In this document: piece by piece, positions 8,451-18,094 of the stretch
Layout of the letters: each line of letters begins with the position of its first letter
How positions within the stretch are numbered: position 1 is the first letter of the stretch
DNA from: Aquabacterium sp. OR-4
GTDB taxonomy: Bacteria; Pseudomonadota; Gammaproteobacteria; Burkholderiales; Burkholderiaceae_C
Assembly (NCBI RefSeq): GCF_025290835.2
Contig: NZ_JAOCQD020000001.1
Coordinates: 1,240,001-1,304,000 of the forward strand
Length of the DNA stretch: 64,000 bases
Direction: 5' to 3'
The notes under the pieces: model-generated
The model's input: only the letters and a program-made list of their open reading frames with translations
Told to the model about the DNA's origin: nothing
Databases searched by the model: none
Position numbers and translations under genes: made by a program

Positions 8451-10496
8451 TCAGACGCTGAAGCGGGCCACGCCCGCGCTCAGGCGCAGCGCCTGCTGGC
8501 GCATGGCGTGCGCGGTGGCCGCGGTGTCGTGCACCAGGCGGGCGTTGTGCTGGGTGCTGCCGTCCAGATCCTGCAGCGCGCTGCCGACATGGGCCACGCC
8601 GGCGCTCTGCTCGCTGGCGCCGCCGGAGATCTCGGCCAGCAGGCGCTTGATGCGATCGGCGTTGCGCACCACCTCGGCCATGGTGCTGCCGGCGGCCTGG
8701 ACCCGCTCGGTGCACTGCGCCACGGTGTCGACGCTGCCACCGATCAGGCTGCGGATCTCGCGCGCCGCGTGGGCCGACCGCTGCGCCAGTGCGCGCACCT
8801 CGGTGGCCACCACGGCAAAGCCCTTGCCCTGGTCGCCGGCGCGCGCCGCCTCGACCGCGGCATTGAGCGCCAGCAGATTGGTGCGGAAGGCCAGGCCGTC
8901 GATCACGCCCACGATGTCGGCAATGCGCGCCGAGGCGGTGCGCACCGCCACCATGGTGGTGACCACCTCGGCCACCATCGCGCCGCCGTGGCCGGCGGTG
9001 GCGGCGTTGTCATTCGCCAGCGTGGCGGCGGTGCGGCTGGCATCGGCGCTCTGCTTGACGGTGGCGGCGATCTGCTCCATCGACGCGGCGGTTTCCTCCA
9101 GCGCCGCGGCATTGGCCTCGGTGCGGCTGGACAAATCGCCCGCGCCGCCGCTCACCTGCTCGGCGCTGGCCTGCAGCGCGTCGGCCGCGTCGCGCACCGC
9201 GCGCACGATGCCTTGCAGGTTGCCGCGCATCTGCTCCAGCGAGTCGGTCAGCCGGGCGATCTCGTCGCCACCTTCGGGCTGCAGCGGCTCGGCCAGGCAG
9301 CCGTCGCGCATGGCCTCGATGTGGCCGGTGAGCCGGCGCACACCGCCATCCATCACGCGGTAGAAGCTCAGCATCAGGTAGGCCGCCAGCAGCAGGCCGG
9401 CGCCCACCACGGCAAAGGCCAGGTTGCGCTCGCGCGCCAGGCGGTCGATGCGCTGGGCCAGCAGGCCGTCCAGCGCGGGCAGGCCCTTTTCGTACAGCTT
9501 GAACAGCTGCGCGATCGCCTGGCCGCCGCCGGCATACACCCCGGCAGCGGCCAGCTCGGCCGGCGCGCGGCCGATGGCCTCGGCCTGCTGGAGGTAGGCC
9601 TGGGCCGCGTCCAGCGGTGCGGTGTCGAGTGCGGCGGCGATGTCCGGGTTGGCCTTGGCGGCATGCTCGAGGTGCGCCCGCAGATCGCGCGCATAGACCG
9701 CGGCGCTGGCCATCCAGCCGATGTAGCGGTTGCGCGCCTCGGCGCTGCCGAAGTCGCCCTTGGCGGCCGCAAAGCTGCCCCAGCCCCACACCTGGCCCAG
9801 GTCTTCGGCCAGTCGCGGCAGGGTCAGCACCAGCGCATTGACGGTGTAGAAGCTGTCGACATCGGGGTCGAGCACCAGGTTCGAGTCGTCGCCCACCTGC
9901 TGCAGCAGCTCGACCATGGCCGCACTGACCGGGCCGAACACGGTGCGGCCCTTGTCGTCGACGCCGTGGCTGGACTGGGCTGTTTGCTGCCAGCGCTGGT
10001 GCAGCTCGCGCACGCGCGGCTGCAGCCCCAGCGGGTCGTGGCTGTCGGTCAGGTGCTGCAGCAAGGCCTTCAGCGCGGCGTCGGTGGTGTCGCGGGCCTG
10101 CTGGTAGTCGGTCTGCGTGGCATGGCCGCCCAGCATGGCGCGGGTGGCATTGCGCGTGGCCAGGATGCCCTGCAGCGCCGGGGTCAGGCGCTGCATCACG
10201 GCCACGCCATCGCGCTCCTTGCGGGCGAATTCGATGTTGGCGGTCATGCTGCCCGACAGCAGCGCCAGCAAGATGGCGATGGGCAGCGCAAAACACAGCG
10301 AGATGACCGCCGCCTTGGCCGGAAAGCGCAAACGCTGGAACAGCGCCACGCCCGGGCGGAAGAAGGCCGCGGCCGCGCCGGGCGACGAGGCATCGCGCCC
10401 CACCCGTGTTGCGGGTCTCGATACAGCTGGATTCCCGTGCACGGGCGAGGGCGGAGGTTCAGCGGGGCCTGATACAGCCGAGGCTTGCCTGGACAT
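8451..10496 (-). CDS. Methyl-accepting chemotaxis protein
   Basis: A 681-aa receptor. ATG 10496 is preceded at good spacing by AGGAGAG, so it is preferred over the TTG two codons upstream. A long cytoplasmic N-terminal tail leads to TM1 ([19 protein letters not shown]). A periplasmic helical sensor domain of about 280 residues and TM2 ([19 protein letters not shown]) follow, then HAMP, then the signalling hairpin with the invariant tip region ([20 protein letters not shown]). There is no C-terminal CheR-binding pentapeptide. It would report a periplasmic ligand to CheA/CheW encoded elsewhere. The periplasmic domain gives no recognisable ligand motif. Confidence 0.92.
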   Translation of the reverse strand: MSRQASAVSGPAEPPPSPVHGNPAVSRPATRVGRDASSPGAAAAFFRPGVALFQRLRFPAKAAVISLCFALPIAILLALLSGSMTANIEFARKERDGVAVMQRLTPALQGILATRNATRAMLGGHATQTDYQQARDTTDAALKALLQHLTDSHDPLGLQPRVRELHQRWQQTAQSSHGVDDKGRTVFGPVSAAMVELLQQVGDDSNLVLDPDVDSFYTVNALVLTLPRLAEDLGQVWGWGSFAAAKGDFGSAEARNRYIGWMASAAVYARDLRAHLEHAAKANPDIAAALDTAPLDAAQAYLQQAEAIGRAPAELAAAGVYAGGGQAIAQLFKLYEKGLPALDGLLAQRIDRLARERNLAFAVVGAGLLLAAYLMLSFYRVMDGGVRRLTGHIEAMRDGCLAEPLQPEGGDEIARLTDSLEQMRGNLQGIVRAVRDAADALQASAEQVSGGAGDLSSRTEANAAALEETAASMEQIAATVKQSADASRTAATLANDNAATAGHGGAMVAEVVTTMVAVRTASARIADIVGVIDGLAFRTNLLALNAAVEAARAGDQGKGFAVVATEVRALAQRSAHAAREIRSLIGGSVDTVAQCTERVQAAGSTMAEVVRNADRIKRLLAEISGGASEQSAGVAHVGSALQDLDGSTQHNARLVHDTAATAHAMRQQALRLSAGVARFSV

Positions 10497-10717
10497 CAAC
10501 AACTCTCCTGCATGGGGTGGGGCGCGATGGCAAGAATTGTCCGGGGCGCAGGGCGAACTCGATTGATCGAGTAGGGAGATCTTGATCGGCCAGATCTCAG
10601 CGCGGCGGCAGGACTTGCCCGGGGGACGGCCCGCGGCACGGCGCGCTTGGATAGACTCGCGCGTCTTCGCCTGCTGAACCCAACGGCGGCGCCCCTCAGA
10701 AAACGACTGCCCGAAAC

Positions 10718-11815
10718 ATGCCCACTGCCGTTGTCGAAGCCGACCTGCTTGCCGCGCTGAAGTCCGTCACCGATCCCCACACGGGCAAGGACTTCGTCAG
10801 CAACCGCCAGCTCAAGAACCTCAGGATCGACGGCGACGACGTGGCCTTCGATCTCGAGCTCGGCTACCCCGCCAAGAGCCTGCATGGCCCGCTGCGCAAG
10901 CAGCTGATCGAGGCCGCGCGCAAGGTGCCGGGCGTGGGCAATGTCAGTGTCAACGTCTCCAGCCGCATCGTGGCCCATGCCGCGCAGCGCGGCGTGCAGC
11001 TGCTGGCGGGGGTGAAGAACATCATCGCCGTGGCCTCGGGCAAGGGCGGCGTGGGCAAGAGCACCACCGCGGCCAACCTGGCGCTGGCGCTGGCCGCCGA
11101 AGGTGCCACCGTGGGCATGCTGGACGCCGACATCTACGGCCCCAGCCAGCCGATGATGCTGGGCATCAGCGGCCGCCCCGAAAGCGTGGACGGCCAGAGC
11201 ATCGAGCCGATGGAAGGCCACGGCCTGCAGGTGGCCTCGATCGGCTTTCTGGTCGACGACGACCAGGCCATGATCTGGCGCGGCCCGATGGCCACCCAGG
11301 CACTCGACCAGCTGCTGCGCCAGACCCGCTGGCGCGAGCTCGACTACCTGATCGTCGACATGCCGCCGGGCACCGGCGACATCCAGCTCACGCTGAGCCA
11401 GCGCGTGCCGATCACCGGCGCGCTGATCGTCACCACGCCGCAGGACATTGCGCTGCTCGACGCCAAGAAGGGCATCGCGATGTTCGACAAGGTGGGCGTG
11501 CCCATCCTGGGCATCGTGGAGAACATGGCGGTGTACTGCTGCCCGAACTGCGGCCACACCGAGCACATCTTCGGCGCCGACGGTGGCAAGACCATGGCCG
11601 CCGAGCGGGGCATCGACTATCTCGGCGCGCTGCCCTTGAACCGCAGCATCCGCGAGCAGGCCGACGCCGGCCGGCCGACCCTGGTGTCGGAGCCCGATGG
11701 CGAGATCTCGGCGCTGTACAAGAGCATGGCGCGCCAGGTGGCGGTGAAGATCGCCGAGAAGGCCAAGGACTTCTCCAGCAAGTTCCCGACCATCGTGGTG
11801 AGCAAGGGCACCTGA
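10718..11815 (+). CDS. apbC: Iron-sulfur cluster carrier protein ApbC/Mrp
   Basis: A 365-aa cytoplasmic P-loop protein that binds and transfers Fe-S clusters to apo-targets. The N-terminal 90 residues form the MIP18/DUF59 domain. The deviant Walker [10 protein letters not shown] is followed by the MinD/Mrp-type [12 protein letters not shown]. The C-terminal CPNC pair ([15 protein letters not shown]) is the bridging cluster site. Length and order match the family. It stands alone, divergent from the chemoreceptor. Downstream at 11822-11841 is a short C5/G-run hairpin without a T-tract, not convincing as a terminator. Confidence 0.96.
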   Translation: MPTAVVEADLLAALKSVTDPHTGKDFVSNRQLKNLRIDGDDVAFDLELGYPAKSLHGPLRKQLIEAARKVPGVGNVSVNVSSRIVAHAAQRGVQLLAGVKNIIAVASGKGGVGKSTTAANLALALAAEGATVGMLDADIYGPSQPMMLGISGRPESVDGQSIEPMEGHGLQVASIGFLVDDDQAMIWRGPMATQALDQLLRQTRWRELDYLIVDMPPGTGDIQLTLSQRVPITGALIVTTPQDIALLDAKKGIAMFDKVGVPILGIVENMAVYCCPNCGHTEHIFGADGGKTMAAERGIDYLGALPLNRSIREQADAGRPTLVSEPDGEISALYKSMARQVAVKIAEKAKDFSSKFPTIVVSKGT

Positions 11816-11921
11816 AGCGCCGCCCCCGTGATCAAGGGGGGGACTGGGGGTGATCGGGATGGGCTTGGGCATGGGCGGGCCTCATGCTGTGCGGCATTCA
11901 TTGCCAAGGAGCACACCCACC

Positions 11922-12845
11922 ATGCCGCATCGCTTTCAAGCACGTTCCGTCGCAGCCGCCGTGCTGCTCTGCCTGGCCGCAGCCACGCCGTCGGTTCACG
12001 CGTTTTCGGGTTTGGTGGTGGTGGGCGACAGCCTGTCGGATGACGGCAACCTGTACGCCCTGACCGGCGGCACCTTCCCGCCGCCGCCGTACTACCAGGG
12101 CCGCTTCGCCGATGGGCCGGTGGCGGTTGAACACCTGGCCGCGGGCCTGGGCACCACCGGCGCAGCCTTCACCAACCTGGCGATCGCCGGCGCCCGGACC
12201 GGCGCCGACGGCAATGGCGGCGCCGGCACCGGCATGCTCAGCCAGCTGGCGGGCTTCCAGGCCTCGCTGGGCGGTGGCGCGGCCGATTCGGGCGCGCTGT
12301 ACTTTGTGTGGGGCGGCGCCAACGACCTGCGTGGCGGCGTGTCCATCGACACCGCGGTGGCCAACCTCAAGAGCATCGTCAGCTCGCTGCACGACCTGGG
12401 CGCACGCGAGTTCCTGCTGCCCAACCTGCCCGACCTGGGCCTGACGCCCGAAGGCCGGGCCTCGGGCGCCGTGGGCGCGGCCATGGCCACCGACGCGTCG
12501 GAGCTGTTCAACAGCAAGCTGGCCACGGCCTATGCCGAACTGGCGCTGAGCTGGAGCGACGAGACCTTCTACTTCTTTGACGCCATGTCGGCGCAGCGCG
12601 CCATCACCGATGGCTCGCCGCTCAACGGCTTCACCAACGTCACGCAGAGCTGCATTTCGCTCGGCGCGGGCTGCACGCCGGCCAGCTTCCTGTACTGGGA
12701 CGGCATCCACCCGACGACTGCCGCGCACCAGATCCTGGGCGCCCAGATGCTGGCGGCCGTGCCCGAGCCGGCCACGGTGCTGACCATGGCGCTGGGCGTG
12801 CTGGCCCTGCTGGGCCATGCGGCCCGTCGCCGTCGCCAGGCCTGA
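11922..12845 (+). CDS. Secreted GDSL-family esterase with PEP-CTERM sorting signal
   Basis: A 307-aa exported hydrolase. ATG 11922 has AGGAG ten bases upstream and begins a classic signal peptide (VAAAVLLCLAAATPSVHA). SGNH/GDSL blocks are visible: catalytic Ser in VVVGDSLSDDGN, the GxND-like block VWGGANDL, and the Asp-His pair in WDGIHPTTAAH. The last 27 residues (VPEPATVLTMALGVLALLGH plus an Arg-rich tail) are a PEP-CTERM signal, cut by an exosortase to place proteins at the cell surface or in extracellular polysaccharide. That implies an exosortase and EPS locus elsewhere in the genome. The substrate is unknown; homologues are lipases or esterases. Confidence 0.92.
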   Translation: MPHRFQARSVAAAVLLCLAAATPSVHAFSGLVVVGDSLSDDGNLYALTGGTFPPPPYYQGRFADGPVAVEHLAAGLGTTGAAFTNLAIAGARTGADGNGGAGTGMLSQLAGFQASLGGGAADSGALYFVWGGANDLRGGVSIDTAVANLKSIVSSLHDLGAREFLLPNLPDLGLTPEGRASGAVGAAMATDASELFNSKLATAYAELALSWSDETFYFFDAMSAQRAITDGSPLNGFTNVTQSCISLGAGCTPASFLYWDGIHPTTAAHQILGAQMLAAVPEPATVLTMALGVLALLGHAARRRRQA

Positions 12846-12896
12846 TCTCGCGCAGGTGGTGCCACCCGGGCCAGCAGGCCCCGGGGCACCGGATTC

Positions 12897-12926
12897 AACG
12901 GCGGCTTCAGGCCGCCGTTTCGTTTT
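12897..12926 (+). terminator. Probable intrinsic terminator of the GDSL gene
   Basis: A perfect 9-bp stem AACGGCGGC/GCCGCCGTT (12897-12905 with 12911-12919, loop TTCAG) is followed by TCGTTTT. It lies 52 bp after the esterase stop and overlaps the rdgC stop codon (12907-12909). It would end transcription running towards the convergent rdgC. Confidence 0.6.
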
Positions 12927-13947
12927 CCCAGGGCGGAATGTCGCTGGCCGGGGGCCTGGTGCTGCCGCCGCCTGCTGACGCCGGTGCGGGTGCCTGTGCC
13001 GCGGCAGGCGCTGCGGCGCTGGCCGGCGTGGCGGTGCCGGCTGCCGGCTCGCCCAGCGCCTGTTCACCGCCCAGCGCGTCCAGCAGGTCGCCGATCATCG
13101 GCAGCAGTTCGCCGGTGCTGATGGCCGCGTCGGCGTCGAAGTTCTCGTCGCGGCTGGCGCCGGGCTGCTTCTCGAACACGCCGTCCTCGAAGCCGATGCG
13201 CTTGACCTGCAGGCCCTCGGTCAGCACGAAGCTGACGCGGCCGTTCCAGGTCAGTGCCAGGCGGGTGGGCTGCTTGCCGGCGGCGATGTGCTCGCGGATC
13301 TCCACGATCTCCAGCGTGTGGCGGGCGTAGCGCACCGCGGGCTTCTCGCCCTCGGCGGCCTTGAGCTCGCAGTCGCGGTCGATGGTGAAGCCGGCCGGCG
13401 CCTCGCCGCTGACCAGCCATTCGGCCATGGCCGCCGCCGGCGACACCGCAGTATTGATCGGCCGTGCCGCAAAGCCCGGCAGGGCCTCGGTGAGGGCGGT
13501 GAGCACCTCGTCGGCCTTGCTCTGGCTGCCGCAATCCACCGCCAGCAGGCGCTCGGCCGGGGCGATCCACACGCGCACGCTGCCGCGCTTGGTGAAGGCC
13601 TGGGGCAGCAGCTCGAGCATGGCCTGGTCCTTCAGGTCCTGCTTGGCCTTGCGGCCGGGCTTGCGGCCGGTTTCCAGCTCGATCTTGGCGGCCAGCGCAT
13701 CCACCTGGCGCTTGATCACCGAGCCGGGCACCAGCTTGCGCTCGACCATCAGGCTCATCAGCCAGTGGCCGGCCACCGATTCCACCAGCGGCGCATGGGC
13801 GTCGCCGCGCGGGCTGGTCCAGCCCAGCGCCATCGGCTGGGTGGCGCCGCATTCGGCAAAGCGCGCCTTGCCCAGCGCGGCGTCGAGGTCGACAAAGTCC
13901 ACCGTCCACTCGGGGACGATGCGGTAGATCAGCAGGTTCTTGAACAC
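12907..13947 (-). CDS. rdgC: Recombination-associated protein RdgC
   Basis: A 346-aa DNA-binding protein of the RdgC family, which forms rings on duplex DNA and restrains RecA. The start MFKNLLIYRIVPEW and the blocks CGATQPMALGWTSPRGD and WLVSGEAPAGFTIDRDCELK match the family throughout, and the length to about residue 300 is normal. The last 45 residues form an Ala/Pro-rich tail ending in SDIPPWENETAA, an extension with no predicted fold that resembles the acidic tail of SSB (a loose resemblance, not a claim of homology). It stands alone, convergent with the GDSL esterase gene. The gap upstream to ahpF (13948-14032) holds GC-rich hairpins but no clear promoter. Confidence 0.95.
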   Translation of the reverse strand: MFKNLLIYRIVPEWTVDFVDLDAALGKARFAECGATQPMALGWTSPRGDAHAPLVESVAGHWLMSLMVERKLVPGSVIKRQVDALAAKIELETGRKPGRKAKQDLKDQAMLELLPQAFTKRGSVRVWIAPAERLLAVDCGSQSKADEVLTALTEALPGFAARPINTAVSPAAAMAEWLVSGEAPAGFTIDRDCELKAAEGEKPAVRYARHTLEIVEIREHIAAGKQPTRLALTWNGRVSFVLTEGLQVKRIGFEDGVFEKQPGASRDENFDADAAISTGELLPMIGDLLDALGGEQALGEPAAGTATPASAAAPAAAQAPAPASAGGGSTRPPASDIPPWENETAA

Positions 13948-14032
13948 GGAAGGGGCTTTGGGGATGCGGGCGGAAACCCGGCATCCTACCCGCCCGCGGC
14001 CGCTTGACAGGTGGCCCGGGAAGCCACCCGTT

Positions 14033-15613
14033 TCAGCCGGCCGAGGCCGCCGGTGCCGGCGTGCGGATCAGGTGGTCAAAGGCGCTCAGTGCGGCCTTGG
14101 CGCCCTCGCCGGTGGCGATGATGATCTGCTTGTAGGGCACGGTGGTGACGTCGCCGGCGGCAAAGATGCCCGGCACGCTGGTGTGGCACTTGGCGTCGAC
14201 CACGATCTCGCCAAAGCGGCTCAGCTCCACCGTGCCCTTGATGAACTCGGTGTTGGGCACCAGGCCGATCTGCACGAACACGCCGGCCAGGTCGAGCAGG
14301 TGCTCGGCGCCCGAGACGCGGTCCTTGTACTTCAGGCCGTTCATCTTCTGGCCGTCGCCGGTCACCTCGGTGGTCTGCGCATTCACATGGATCGTGACGT
14401 TGGGCAGGCTCTTGAGCTTGTCCACCAGCACCTGGTCGGCCTTGAGCTGATCGGCAAACTCGAGCAGGGTGACGCTCCTGACCACGCCGGCCAGGTCGAT
14501 CGCCGCTTCCACGCCCGAGTTGCCGCCGCCGATCACCGCCACGTCCTTGCCCTTGAACAGCGGGCCGTCGCAGTGCGGGCAGTAGGCCACGCCCTTGGTG
14601 CGGTACTCGTGCTCGCCGGGCACGTTCATGTTGCGCCAGCGCGCGCCGGTGGCCAGGATCACGGTGCGGGCCTTCAGCGTGGCGCCGTTGTCCAGTGTCA
14701 CCGTGGCGTGGCCACCGGGCATGGCCGCCGGGTCGACCTTGGCCACGCGCTGCAGCGTGATGATGTCCACGCCGTAGTGGCGCACATGGGCTTCCAGCGC
14801 GGCGGCGAACTTGGGGCCCTCGGTCTCGAGCACCGAGATGAAGTTCTCGATGCCCAGCGTGTCCATGGTCTGGCCGCCAAAGCGCTCGGCCACGATGCCG
14901 GTGCGGATGCCCTTGCGCGCCGCGTACACCGCGGCCGCGGCGCCAGCCGGGCCGCCGCCGATGATCAGCACCTCGTAGGGCGCCTTCTCGCTGATCTTGG
15001 CGGCCTCGCGCCGGGCGGCGCCGGTGTCGATCCTGGCCAGGATCTCGCCCACCTCCATGCGGCCGTTGCCGAAGGCCGCGCCGTTGAGCACCACGCTGGG
15101 CACGGCCATGATCTGCTTGGCCTCGACCTCGTCCTGGAACAGGCCGCCGTCGATGGCCACGGCGCGGATGCGCGGGTTGAACACCGCCAGCAGGTTCATG
15201 GCCTGCACCACGTCGGGGCAGTTGTGGCAGGTCAGGCTCATGTAGGTCTCGAAGGTGAAATCACCGTCGAGGGCCTTGATCTGCTCGAGCACCTCGGGCT
15301 CCACCTTGGGCGGGTGGCCGCCAGCCCACAGCAGCGCCAGCACCAGAGAGGTGAACTCGTGGCCCATGGGCACGGCGGCAAAGTGCACGCCCATGTCCTG
15401 GCCCACGCGGGTGATCTGGAAGCTGGGCCGGCGCGCGAAGCTGCCGTCGAAGCGGGTGCTGATCTTGGCCGGGGCGATGGCCGCGATCTCGCTGATCAGC
15501 TCGCGGATCTCGGCCGCGCCGGCGCTGTCATCGAGGCTGGCGATCAGCTCGATGGGCTGGCTGATGCGCTCGAAGTAGGCGGCGAGCTGCGCTTGGGTGT
15601 TGCTGTCGAGCAT
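14033..15613 (-). CDS. ahpF: Alkyl hydroperoxide reductase subunit F
   Basis: A 526-aa flavoprotein that passes electrons from NADH to AhpC. The N-terminal tandem thioredoxin-like domain has its CxxC at [11 protein letters not shown]. An FAD-binding [14 protein letters not shown], an NAD-binding [15 protein letters not shown] and the thioredoxin reductase-like redox pair [10 protein letters not shown] follow in the normal order. Length is that of E. coli AhpF. It lies 164 bp downstream of ahpC on the same strand, and a strong hairpin in that gap may set a lower level of ahpF than ahpC (inference). It is likely part of the OxyR-controlled unit beginning at ahpC. Confidence 0.97.
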   Translation of the reverse strand: MLDSNTQAQLAAYFERISQPIELIASLDDSAGAAEIRELISEIAAIAPAKISTRFDGSFARRPSFQITRVGQDMGVHFAAVPMGHEFTSLVLALLWAGGHPPKVEPEVLEQIKALDGDFTFETYMSLTCHNCPDVVQAMNLLAVFNPRIRAVAIDGGLFQDEVEAKQIMAVPSVVLNGAAFGNGRMEVGEILARIDTGAARREAAKISEKAPYEVLIIGGGPAGAAAAVYAARKGIRTGIVAERFGGQTMDTLGIENFISVLETEGPKFAAALEAHVRHYGVDIITLQRVAKVDPAAMPGGHATVTLDNGATLKARTVILATGARWRNMNVPGEHEYRTKGVAYCPHCDGPLFKGKDVAVIGGGNSGVEAAIDLAGVVRSVTLLEFADQLKADQVLVDKLKSLPNVTIHVNAQTTEVTGDGQKMNGLKYKDRVSGAEHLLDLAGVFVQIGLVPNTEFIKGTVELSRFGEIVVDAKCHTSVPGIFAAGDVTTVPYKQIIIATGEGAKAALSAFDHLIRTPAPAASAG

Positions 15614-15732
15614 GGTGCGGTCCTTTCGCGGATGTTCAGGCGTGGGCCATCCGGCCCCGTTGAAAACCTCCGTGCAGCGGCACCGCAGGAAGCTTTCAGC
15701 AGGGCCTGAAGCAGGGTTCAGGCGGGGGGAGT

Positions 15733-15779
15733 GGGGCAGGCCGCCGGCCCGCCCCGCTCGGGATCATCGAAAGATGATC
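15733..15779 (-). terminator. Hairpins in the ahpC-ahpF spacer (attenuator candidate)
   Basis: Two stems lie just after the ahpC stop on its coding strand. One is a 7-bp stem GATCATC/GATGATC (15762-15779) that includes the stop codon. The other is a 10-bp stem with one mismatch, GGGGCAGGCC/GGCCCGCCCC (15733-15755). No T-run follows, so a stabilising or attenuating element is more likely than a full terminator. Confidence 0.35.
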
Positions 15780-16359
15780 AGATCTTGCCGACCAGATCCA
15801 GGCTGGGCGCCAGGGTCTTGGCGCCTTCCTTCCACTTGGCCGGGCACACCTGGCCGGGGTTGGCGGCGGTGTACTGGGCGGCCTTGAGCTTGCGCAGGGT
15901 TTCCGAGACGTCGCGGGCGATCTCGTTGCTGTGCACTTCGGCGGTCTTGATCAGGCCTTCGGGGTTGATCACGAAGGTGCCACGCAGCGCCAGGCCTTCT
16001 TCGGGGATGTGCACGCCGAAGGCGTTGGTCAGCACGTGGGTGGGGTCGCCCACCAGCGGGAACTTGGCCTTGCCCACGGCCGGGCTGGTTTCGTGCCACA
16101 CCTTGTGCGAGAAATGCGTGTCGGTGGTGACGATGTAGACCTCGGCGCCGGCGGCCTGGAAGGCGGCGTAGTTGTCGGCGGCGTCTTCGATTTCCGTCGG
16201 GCAGTTGAAGGTGAAGGCGGCCGGCATGAAGATCAGCACGGACCACTTGCCCTTCAGGCTGGCTTCGGTGACCTCGATGAACTCGCCCTTGCCGGCGCGG
16301 TTGACGAAGGCGGTGGTCTTGAACGGCTGGACGGGGGTGTTGATCAGCGACAGCGACAT
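15778..16359 (-). CDS. ahpC: Peroxiredoxin AhpC
   Basis: A 193-aa typical 2-Cys peroxiredoxin that reduces H2O2, organic peroxides and peroxynitrite, and is recycled by AhpF. Peroxidatic C53 is in FTFNCPTE and resolving C172 is in QVCPAKW; both are present. The common FTFVCPTE has Asn for Val here, a change next to the active Cys. ATG 16359 follows AAGGA at good spacing. An OxyR-like operator lies about 80 bp upstream. It sits upstream of ahpF on the same strand. Confidence 0.97.
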   Translation of the reverse strand: MSLSLINTPVQPFKTTAFVNRAGKGEFIEVTEASLKGKWSVLIFMPAAFTFNCPTEIEDAADNYAAFQAAGAEVYIVTTDTHFSHKVWHETSPAVGKAKFPLVGDPTHVLTNAFGVHIPEEGLALRGTFVINPEGLIKTAEVHSNEIARDVSETLRKLKAAQYTAANPGQVCPAKWKEGAKTLAPSLDLVGKI

Positions 16360-16435
16360 GTCGAATCCTTGTGTGGGTGGGTTGCGTCGATCGATGCGAC
16401 AGGCGGAATCTTATGTGCGTTGCAGCATTGACTTG

Positions 16436-16472
16436 TTTGATTGAGCCAATGTTGATCATTGGGTCTGGCTAT
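16436..16472 (-). promoter_or_regulatory. OxyR-like operator upstream of ahpC
   Basis: On the ahpC strand the sequence reads ATAG-N7-CAAT-N7-ATTG-N7-CAAA. The OxyR consensus is ATAG-N7-CTAT-N7-ATAG-N7-CTAT; spacing is exact and 12 of 16 specified bases match. A -10-like CATAAGAT follows at 16408-16415, so the last operator quarter would overlap the -35 region, as in OxyR-activated promoters. This fits peroxide induction of ahpC-ahpF. Confidence 0.6.
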
Positions 16473-16477
16473 TTGGT

Positions 16478-16510
16478 GGGTTGCTGCTTGGGTTGCTGCT
16501 TGGGTTGCTG
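16478..16510. repeat. 12-bp tandem repeat in the ahpC upstream region
   Basis: GGGTTGCTGCTT is present twice in full and a third time in part. It lies in the 304-bp gap (16360-16663) between ahpC and the thioesterase gene, upstream of the OxyR-like site. Beyond the operator, the -10-like box and this repeat, I see nothing else in that gap. Confidence 0.7.
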
Positions 16511-16663
16511 GTGATTGCGTGCCGCGATCGAGCCAGCCGAGCGGCGGACGGGCCTGCGGGGGGGGCATGGAGTCAGCCGGCCACCCGGTGGCCTTGGCCT
16601 CGCGCCGGCTTTGGCAAGCCAAAACCGGGGACATCAAGCGGTCAGTCGACCTGTGTCTGAGCT

Positions 16664-17125
16664 TCAGCCGCCCTCGTCGCCAGTGAGCACAAACGCCTTG
16701 CCGATCTTGAAAATCCCGCTCATGCGCACCGCCGGCACGCCGTCGGCCGTGATGAGGCCCTGGGCGAACACCAGGCTGTGCGTGCTGCGCAGCACCTGGG
16801 CCTCGCCCTGCACCCAGCAGCCCAGCGGCGCCGGGGCCAGGTAGTCGAGCGTGAGGTTGATGGTGGGCAGGAACTTGTGGCCCACCTCGGGTGCCTTGCG
16901 GTGGATGGACAGCGGCAGCACCATGTCGCAGAAGCTGGCCAGCCAGCCGCCGTGGCAGTTGTTCATCGGGTTGCAGTGGCGCGGCTCGACCCGAAAGCCC
17001 ATCAACACCAGATCGGCACCGGCCTGCCCGGGCCGAGGCTCGTGGCGCATGTACAGCGGGCCGTTGTTGGCGATGAAGCCGCTGGGCATGGGCAGCGGCA
17101 CAAAGCCTTCGGGGATGGCGCTCAT
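16664..17125 (-). CDS. PaaI-family hotdog thioesterase
   Basis: A 153-aa hotdog-fold protein. The segment NNCHGGWLASFCDMVLPLS carries the HGGxxxxxxD-type active-site pattern of the PaaI/YdiI group, which hydrolyses acyl- or aryl-CoA thioesters. The central strand region (HKFLPTINLTLDYLAPAPLG) is typical. The start overlaps the stop of the upstream transglutaminase-like gene by 4 bp (ATGA at 17122-17125), so the two are translated as a unit. The physiological substrate is unknown; other CoA-linked genes in the window are not adjacent. Confidence 0.88.
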   Translation of the reverse strand: MSAIPEGFVPLPMPSGFIANNGPLYMRHEPRPGQAGADLVLMGFRVEPRHCNPMNNCHGGWLASFCDMVLPLSIHRKAPEVGHKFLPTINLTLDYLAPAPLGCWVQGEAQVLRSTHSLVFAQGLITADGVPAVRMSGIFKIGKAFVLTGDEGG

Positions 17126-17784
17126 TGCGCCGCGGCCCCGGTTTCGCGGGCCACGTCGGCCAGAAAATCGCCGCCGGTGTCGTGCAGGCCGGGGTAGTGG
17201 CGGTCAAAGTCGGCCCGCATGGCCGCCAGTGGCACATCGTTGAAGCAGCCGCGCTGGGCCAGGTATTCCATGTGGCGCCGGCCCTCGCGGTCGCAGGGGT
17301 GGTAGATCGAGTCGGCCACGCCATCAAACTCGAGCGGCAGCAGGCCGAAGCGCTCGCACAGCGACAGGTTGAAGGCCGGCGTGGCCTTGCGCCAGGCGCC
17401 ATCGAGCCAGATCTCGGTGTAGCCATGCCAGTAGAAGACATCGGTCTGCATGCGCTGGCGCATGCGCTCGGTGCTGAGGTGGTTGCGCACGTCGGCAAAG
17501 CCCAGCCGCGCCGGAATGCCGGCGGCTCGGCACACGGCGGCCAGCGCCGTGGCCTTGGGCACGCACCAGCCCAGGCCGTGGCGGATGGCGGTGCTGGCCT
17601 TCATGCCGGCGGGCGTGAGCTTGATCTGGTAGGGGTCGTAGCGCAGGCCGTCGCGCACCGCCAGGTACAGCGCCACCGCGCGCTCGCGCGCCGTGGCGCC
17701 GTGGCCATGCTGGCGGGCAAAGGCCTGCACCTCGGGATGCTCGCTGTCGACCATGATGGTCGGGGCCAGGCTGTGGTTGTCCAT
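17122..17784 (-). CDS. Transglutaminase-like cysteine peptidase family protein
   Basis: A 220-aa protein starting at ATG 17784 (MDNHSLAPTIM), preceded by GGAG. The longer frame upstream is not protein-like. The transglutaminase core is recognisable: the Cys block GLGWCVPKATALAAVCRAAG, the His block YWHGYTEIWLDG and the Asp/Asn position in WRKATPAFN. It has no signal peptide and is probably cytoplasmic. Family members are often proteases or amidases of unknown substrate. It is co-transcribed with the PaaI-type thioesterase (4-bp overlap); the functional link is not known. Confidence 0.85.
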   Translation of the reverse strand: MDNHSLAPTIMVDSEHPEVQAFARQHGHGATARERAVALYLAVRDGLRYDPYQIKLTPAGMKASTAIRHGLGWCVPKATALAAVCRAAGIPARLGFADVRNHLSTERMRQRMQTDVFYWHGYTEIWLDGAWRKATPAFNLSLCERFGLLPLEFDGVADSIYHPCDREGRRHMEYLAQRGCFNDVPLAAMRADFDRHYPGLHDTGGDFLADVARETGAAAQ

Positions 17785-18022
17785 CGGGGTCTCCAGGGCG
17801 GTTTTGTGCGGCACAGTTTGGCGGCTGCCAGGCGCCGGCCCTGTCACCGTGGCGCCAGCACCATCGGCCTGGCCCTCATGGCGGCAGGGCACAATCTGAC
17901 AGCGCTTTCAAAACCTGGCCGCATGGCCATCGCCGCCCGGCAGGGCGCAGCCCGGAGACCTGCTTGACACCGTGCCCATTCGACTGCGACCACCGCCGTG
18001 ACCGGCCGCTTGGGCGCCCAGC

Positions 18023-18072
18023 GTCGCCGGCCTGCACACGGCGGCTTGAGTCGCCGGTCGGCACACGGCGGC
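18023..18072. repeat. 27-bp-period direct repeat in the 310-bp gap before the MATE gene
   Basis: GTCGCCGGCCTGCACACGGCGGC (18023-18045) recurs with two changes at 18050-18072, in the gap 17785-18094 between divergent genes. Each copy can fold on itself (GCCG with CGGC). No clear promoter was seen elsewhere in the gap, which must hold the promoters for both directions. Confidence 0.6.
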
Positions 18073-18094
18073 CCGGCCGCCCGGCGGGCGTGCG

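Noticed and set aside
6322..9363. A 1013-aa plus-strand frame across metG and the chemoreceptor gene
   Set aside because: Low-complexity His/Ala/Gly/Arg composition with no domain; it is the antisense shadow of two well-identified genes in GC-rich DNA.
11822..11845. C5/G7 hairpin after apbC as a terminator
   Set aside because: Short stem with no T-tract; within chance for this base composition.
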